A stretch of 64,000 nt of DNA from Anaerococcus senegalensis JC48. GTDB lineage: Bacteria; Bacillota; Clostridia; Tissierellales; Peptoniphilaceae. Positions 58,838 to 64,000 of this stretch are shown piece by piece. The notes under the pieces are model-generated. The model was given only the letters and a program-made list of their open reading frames with translations, did no database searches and had not been told where the DNA came from. A program made the position numbers and the translations under genes. The stretch lies in contig NZ_HE578907.1 in NCBI RefSeq assembly GCF_000321005.1, positions 918,728 through 982,727 on the forward strand, given 5' to 3'. Position 1 is the first letter of the stretch. Each line of letters starts with the position of its first letter.

Positions 58838-58870
58838 AATCCTAGTAACATTATACTGCTACTAGGATTT
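58838..58870 (-). terminator. Terminator after the GH4 gene, with an embedded -10
   Basis: AAATCCTAGTA (58838-58848) with TACTAGGATTT (58860-58870), then a U-run. The 11-nt loop contains a minus-strand TATAAT (58855 to 58850), which may serve as the -10 of the RpiR pair. Confidence 0.8.
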
Positions 58871-58874
58871 ATTT

Positions 58875-60224
<1,350 letters not shown>

Positions 60225-60259
60225 TTATTATTCCTTCTTTTCTTACTCTTTTTCTTTTC

Positions 60260-61855
60260 TTATTCGTTTTCTAAAATTTGTCCAAATTCATCTGCAACAT
60301 ATTGGATATTTGTTCCAACAATTACATGGACAGAATTACCGTTTCTACTTGTACCGTAAGTTCCAATTTGCTTAAAGTATTCATTTTCCATAACTTTTTC
60401 AGGATCTTTTACATTTACCCTAAGTCTTGTTACACAGTTTGTAAAATCTTTAATATTTTCAGCTCCACCTAGTCCAATTAAGATTTCATCAGCCATAACT
60501 TGAAATTCGTCTTTTGCATCGACTTTTGTAGCATCTTCTGCCTTAGCTCCACCTTTTTTAGCCCTATAATCTTTTTTAGAGTATAGCTTAACATCACTTT
60601 TAACCTCTCTACCTGGTGTTTTGAAGTCAAATTTTTCGATTAAGAAAGTAAATACTAAATACCAAACTGCAATAGCAACAATTCCAACTATAAGCATCTT
60701 CAAATAAGTTGACCAGTGATTTGCCATAAGTGGTATCCAGTTTAAAGAAGCCATCTCTATTGCTCCTCCTGAAAATACTCCTACAACTCCCAAATAATAC
60801 ATAACTGTTGAAAGACAAGCCGCAAGAACAGCATGAACAACAAATAATGGTGGTGCAATAAACAAGAATGTATATTCTATTGGTTCAGTAACTCCAGCCA
60901 TTACAGCTGAAATTACGATTGGAATCAAAAGTCCTGCAACTTTCTTTTTATTTTCAGGCTTTGCAGTTTTATAAAAGGCAAGACCAATACCAACACAACC
61001 AAAAAGTTTTGACCAACCAGTAGCTGTAAATGCAGCATAAGGAGCAAGATCCAAAAGTGGTTTAGTACTTGCCGCAAGCTCTGGAAGTTGTTTTGCCCAA
61101 GCAGCATAAATTCCGCCAGAAACTAAAACTGAATCATAATATAAAGGTGCATACAATAGATGGTGTAATCCAAAAGGTATCAACAATCTTTCAAGTAAGA
61201 TAAATACCCATACTCCAAGACCTCCAGAACTTGTTACAAATCCTTGGAAACTAGAAATTCCCATTTGAATTTTAGGCCATATTAAACAAGCAAGAAGAGC
61301 TATTGGGATCATAACAATAAATCCGAGCCCAACTACGAAAGCAGATCCTCTGAAAACTCCAAGCCATTCAGGAAGTCTTGTATCAAAATATTTATTATGT
61401 AAAAATATTGCAAGTCCTGAAATTAATAAAGCCCCCATCATACCCATATCTAGGGTTTTAATATTGGCAATATTTGCAAGTCCAGAATCTGCCCCTGCTT
61501 CAAGTGCATAATCAACACCAAAAACTGATCCCCAAGTTCCTAGTATGGAAGCTACATAATAATTGAATATTAAATATATAACCAAAGATTCCATACACGC
61601 TCTAGCATTTTGTTTATTTGCAAGTCCAATTGGAAGTGAAACTGCAAATAATAGTGGCAACTGATTAAATACGGTCCATCCACCAGATAAAACCATATCC
61701 CAGAATCCTCTCCAGAAAGTTCCTTCTGCTGCGATAGATCCTAGTATTTGTTCATTAGTAAACAATATTCCAAAACCAATAAGCACTGCTGAAACAGCAA
61801 ATAACATTACTGGAGTAAACATCGCTCCTCCGAACTTTTGAATTTTCTCCATCAT
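60260..61855 (-). CDS. PTS alpha-glucoside transporter, EIICB (GlvC/MalX type)
   Basis: 531 residues from the ATG at 61855 (AAGGAGG 8 bp upstream; an in-frame ATG at 61930 falls upstream of the promoter). EIIC membrane domain to about 430 (LLERLLIPFGLHHLLYAPLYYDS, AGVTEPIEYTFLFIAPPLF), then EIIB with phospho-Cys in TNCVTRLRVNVKDP near residue 471. No EIIA domain, so it must borrow one. Imports and phosphorylates maltose-like sugars. First gene of the PTS-GH4 operon. Confidence 0.9.
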   Translation of the reverse strand: MMEKIQKFGGAMFTPVMLFAVSAVLIGFGILFTNEQILGSIAAEGTFWRGFWDMVLSGGWTVFNQLPLLFAVSLPIGLANKQNARACMESLVIYLIFNYYVASILGTWGSVFGVDYALEAGADSGLANIANIKTLDMGMMGALLISGLAIFLHNKYFDTRLPEWLGVFRGSAFVVGLGFIVMIPIALLACLIWPKIQMGISSFQGFVTSSGGLGVWVFILLERLLIPFGLHHLLYAPLYYDSVLVSGGIYAAWAKQLPELAASTKPLLDLAPYAAFTATGWSKLFGCVGIGLAFYKTAKPENKKKVAGLLIPIVISAVMAGVTEPIEYTFLFIAPPLFVVHAVLAACLSTVMYYLGVVGVFSGGAIEMASLNWIPLMANHWSTYLKMLIVGIVAIAVWYLVFTFLIEKFDFKTPGREVKSDVKLYSKKDYRAKKGGAKAEDATKVDAKDEFQVMADEILIGLGGAENIKDFTNCVTRLRVNVKDPEKVMENEYFKQIGTYGTSRNGNSVHVIVGTNIQYVADEFGQILENE

Positions 61856-61871
61856 TTTTAAGTCCTCCTTA

Positions 61872-61885
61872 GGTAAACGGTATCT
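61872..61885. promoter_or_regulatory. cre-like site (CcpA) at the PTS promoter
   Basis: GGTAAACGGTATCT fits the cre consensus TGWAANCGNTNWCA except at the first and last positions. It sits just after the predicted start point, a classic repression position. Confidence 0.55.
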
Positions 61886-61894
61886 TATGCTTAT

Positions 61895-61923
61895 ATAATA
61901 TCCTCTTAAAATATTAATGTCAA
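61895..61923 (-). promoter_or_regulatory. Promoter of the PTS-GH4 operon
   Basis: Minus strand TTGACA (61923 to 61918), 17-bp spacer, TATTAT (61900 to 61895). Confidence 0.75.
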
Positions 61924-61974
61924 TAATCATTGAAATTTAGATATTCTTAACATCTTTATAAATTTATTTTTAAA

Positions 61975-61990
61975 ATGTGAATATTCACAT
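61975..61990. promoter_or_regulatory. Perfect 16-bp palindrome ATGTGAATATTCACAT
   Basis: Lies 52 bp upstream of the PTS -35 and about 30 bp before a candidate plus-strand promoter (TATAAT near 62012). Candidate operator for one of the RpiR regulators, possibly as an activator site. Confidence 0.5.
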
Positions 61991-62047
61991 AAAAAAGTAA
62001 TCACAGTTCCGGTATAATTTTCTTATAATTAAAGAAAGGAAAAATTT

Positions 62048-62329
62048 ATGAACACAAAAGAAAATTATAGACAATATATTTTAAGCTTACCATTCACAGC
62101 AATTTTAGTCTTATTAATTCAATATTTAGCTTATTTTTACATTTACAATAACAATCAAGCCGATTCATTTAAGAGATCTCTTATTTTTTCTATAGGTTTT
62201 TTAATTTTTTCCTTATTTCTAGCAAAAGTTCAAAAAGTTAATTTTAACTTTAAAGAAATGAAATATAAAAAATCTACACTAATCTTATTACTTATTTTTA
62301 TAGTTTTAAATATCATAAATACAATATAA
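62048..62329 (+). CDS. Small membrane protein of unknown function
   Basis: 93 residues with three hydrophobic helices (about 13-32, 42-60, 74-91), no recognised family. GAAAGGA ribosome site 7-8 bp before the ATG, TATAAT-type -10 upstream (62024-62029 or 62012-62017). It diverges from the PTS operon and converges with rpoC. Lys-rich loops suggest an N-in topology by the positive-inside rule. Confidence 0.6.
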   Translation: MNTKENYRQYILSLPFTAILVLLIQYLAYFYIYNNNQADSFKRSLIFSIGFLIFSLFLAKVQKVNFNFKEMKYKKSTLILLLIFIVLNIINTI

Positions 62330-62353
62330 AAGAGCCGGCAATTGCCGACTCTT
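62328..62353. terminator. Bidirectional terminator between rpoC and the small membrane protein
   Basis: Near-perfect palindrome AAAAGAG-c-CGGCAATTGCCG-a-CTCTTTT with one mismatch, flanked by A- and T-runs. It ends the rpoBC transcript. Confidence 0.88.
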
Positions 62354-62358
62354 TTATA

Positions 62359-64000
62359 TTATTCATTCAAAGTTTCTTTTTCTTTATTTTCTATTTCTTC
62401 TATATTCATTTGAATTTGTGCATCTTCAAGATCTTTATTTTCATAGTCGATATTAAAGTCATTATAAACTTTCATACCTGTACCTGCTGGTATTAATTTT
62501 CCTATAATTATATTTTCTTTTAGACCTTTAAGATCATCAACTTTTCCTTTAATAGATGCATCTGTAAGAACTCTGGTTGTTTCTTGGAAAGATGCTGCTG
62601 ATAACCATGATTCTGTAGCAAGTGATGCTTTTGTAATTCCAAGAAGTTGTTGGCTAAATTCACATGGTTTTTTGCCTTCTTTTTCCATTTTTTCATTTAT
62701 AACTCTTACTTCTCTAATTTCTTGTAAAGAACCTGGTAAAAATTCTGTATCTCCAGCTTCTTCTATTTTTACTTTTTTAAGCATTTGTTTTGCTATAACT
62801 TCTATATGTCTATCATCAATTTCTACACCTTGAAGTCTGTATACTTTTTGAACTTCTTTTGTGATGTAATCTTGAACTCCAACTTTTCCTAGAACCTTTA
62901 ATACATCGTGTGGATCAAGGGAACCTTCTGTTAGTTGTTGTCCTTTTTCAACTACATCGCCTTCTGATACTAAAAGTCTTGCTCCAAATGGTATATTATA
63001 TTTTTTAGAATATCCATCTTCTGATAAGATTTCAACGTCAGTTTTCTTTTCATTTTGAATTAGTGAAACTGTTCCAGAGTTTTCAGCAATAAATGCAAGT
63101 CCTTTTGGTTTTCTTGCTTCAAATAACTCTTCAACCCTTGGAAGACCTTGAGTAATTCCTACTCCTGCGATTCCTCCTGAGTGGAAAGTTCTCATTGTAA
63201 GCTGAGTACCCGGTTCACCGATTGATTGGGCAGCTATAATTCCTACAGCCTCACCAATATTTACCTTCTTACCAGTTGCAAGGTTTCTACCATAACATTT
63301 TTCACAAACACCATGTTTTGATTTACATTCAAGAACTGAACGTAATTTAACTTCTTTGATGCCGCTTGCAACAATGTTATCTGCCTTATCTTCATCAATA
63401 ATTTGATTTTTAGCAACTATTAGTTCCCCATCATTATCAAAAATATCTTCGAATGATGTACGACCTACAATTCTTGTGTACAAGTTTTCTATTAACTCGT
63501 TTCCATCTTTAAATTCACGAGCTATTACATATCCATCTGTACCACAATCATCTTCTGTTACTATAACATCTTGAGAAATATCTACCATTCTTCTTGTTAG
63601 ATAACCTGAATCGGCAGTTCTTAAAGCTGTATCAGTAAGTCCCTTACGAGAACCGTGAGTTGAAATAAAGTATTCTTGTACTGAAAGTCCTTCACGGAAG
63701 TTAGCCTTTATAGGAATTTCTATGATTTTTCCATCAGCTCTTGACATAAGTCCACGCATTCCACCTAATTGTCTGATTTGGTTTGTAGAACCACGGGCTC
63801 CGGAATCTGCAAATATTTTAATATTATTATCAGATTTCAATTCATCAAGAAGAGCTGCTGTTACATCATCAGTAGCTTCTCTCCAAATATCTATAACTTT
63901 TTCATATCTTTCGTTATCTGTTATAAAACCACGTCTATAAAGTTTTTCATACTTATCAACTTCACTATCAGCCTTTGATACTATATCCCATTTTTGGTGA
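62359..64000 (-). CDS. rpoC: RNA polymerase beta' subunit (C-terminal part; 5' end outside the window)
   Basis: The frame stays open to the window edge, about 547 residues seen. [22 protein letters not shown] belongs to the bridge/trigger-loop region, [19 protein letters not shown] is the second zinc site, and [30 protein letters not shown] the trigger-loop base and conserved segment. The first ATG in the window (63840) is internal. Its usual downstream neighbour rpsL is 5.5 kb away, beyond the sugar module. Confidence 0.97.
   Translation of the reverse strand, partial: HQKWDIVSKADSEVDKYEKLYRRGFITDNERYEKVIDIWREATDDVTAALLDELKSDNNIKIFADSGARGSTNQIRQLGGMRGLMSRADGKIIEIPIKANFREGLSVQEYFISTHGSRKGLTDTALRTADSGYLTRRMVDISQDVIVTEDDCGTDGYVIAREFKDGNELIENLYTRIVGRTSFEDIFDNDGELIVAKNQIIDEDKADNIVASGIKEVKLRSVLECKSKHGVCEKCYGRNLATGKKVNIGEAVGIIAAQSIGEPGTQLTMRTFHSGGIAGVGITQGLPRVEELFEARKPKGLAFIAENSGTVSLIQNEKKTDVEILSEDGYSKKYNIPFGARLLVSEGDVVEKGQQLTEGSLDPHDVLKVLGKVGVQDYITKEVQKVYRLQGVEIDDRHIEVIAKQMLKKVKIEEAGDTEFLPGSLQEIREVRVINEKMEKEGKKPCEFSQQLLGITKASLATESWLSAASFQETTRVLTDASIKGKVDDLKGLKENIIIGKLIPAGTGMKVYNDFNIDYENKDLEDAQIQMNIEEIENKEKETLNE

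Overview
The window looks like chromosome of a low-GC, Gram-positive anaerobe. Butyrate-type genes (bcd-etfBA, hbd, a CoA-transferase), a surface phosphatase with an NVKTG-type sorting signal, a fused PurL and strong AT bias fit the Anaerococcus/Peptoniphilus group. That placement is an inference; there is no rRNA gene in the window to prove it.

Layout. 1-3522: rlmH, trmB and a cell-wall-anchored metallophosphatase. 3709-5604: OatA-like O-acetyltransferase. 5639-9691: marR with a heterodimeric ABC exporter. 9788-12416: MoxR-type ATPase with a VWA protein. 12453-20041: cell-envelope and polyphosphate genes (murJ, VanY-like, ppk, ppx, murI, ispE). 20146-25582: butyryl-CoA branch (hbd, CoA-transferase, etfA, etfB, bcd). 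26115-28579: FAD-linked 2-hydroxyacid dehydrogenase with lrgAB.

28610-35215 is an accessory island. It holds a frameshifted IS200-type element, a heavily decayed GIY-YIG/DUF4357 gene, a complete BceRSAB-like antimicrobial-peptide sensing and resistance cassette, and a roughly 240-bp imperfect palindrome. 35214-42538 carries an ATP-cone protein and the operon purH-purL-guaB, preceded by a 46-codon leader ORF whose stop codon lies inside a terminator-like hairpin.

42659-45546 holds a Y-family DNA polymerase diverging from an XRE repressor and an ImmA/IrrE-type metallopeptidase. Five copies of a 15-bp operator-like repeat lie between them, and one copy fills the polymerase promoter spacer. This resembles a protease-controlled, LexA-independent DNA-damage switch and is the strongest candidate for an undescribed system.

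45592-52395: S41 peptidase, frameshifted mntP, phosphoribosyltransferase with purine-type permease, cyclophilin and mprF. 52499-56803 is the str operon (rpsL-rpsG-fusA-tuf). It is separated from rpoC (62359 to the window end) by an alpha-glucoside PTS module (EIICB, GH4 glucosidase, two RpiR regulators) and a small membrane protein.

Most genes are packed in short minus-strand operons closed by clear intrinsic terminators. No tRNA, rRNA, CRISPR array or prophage was seen.
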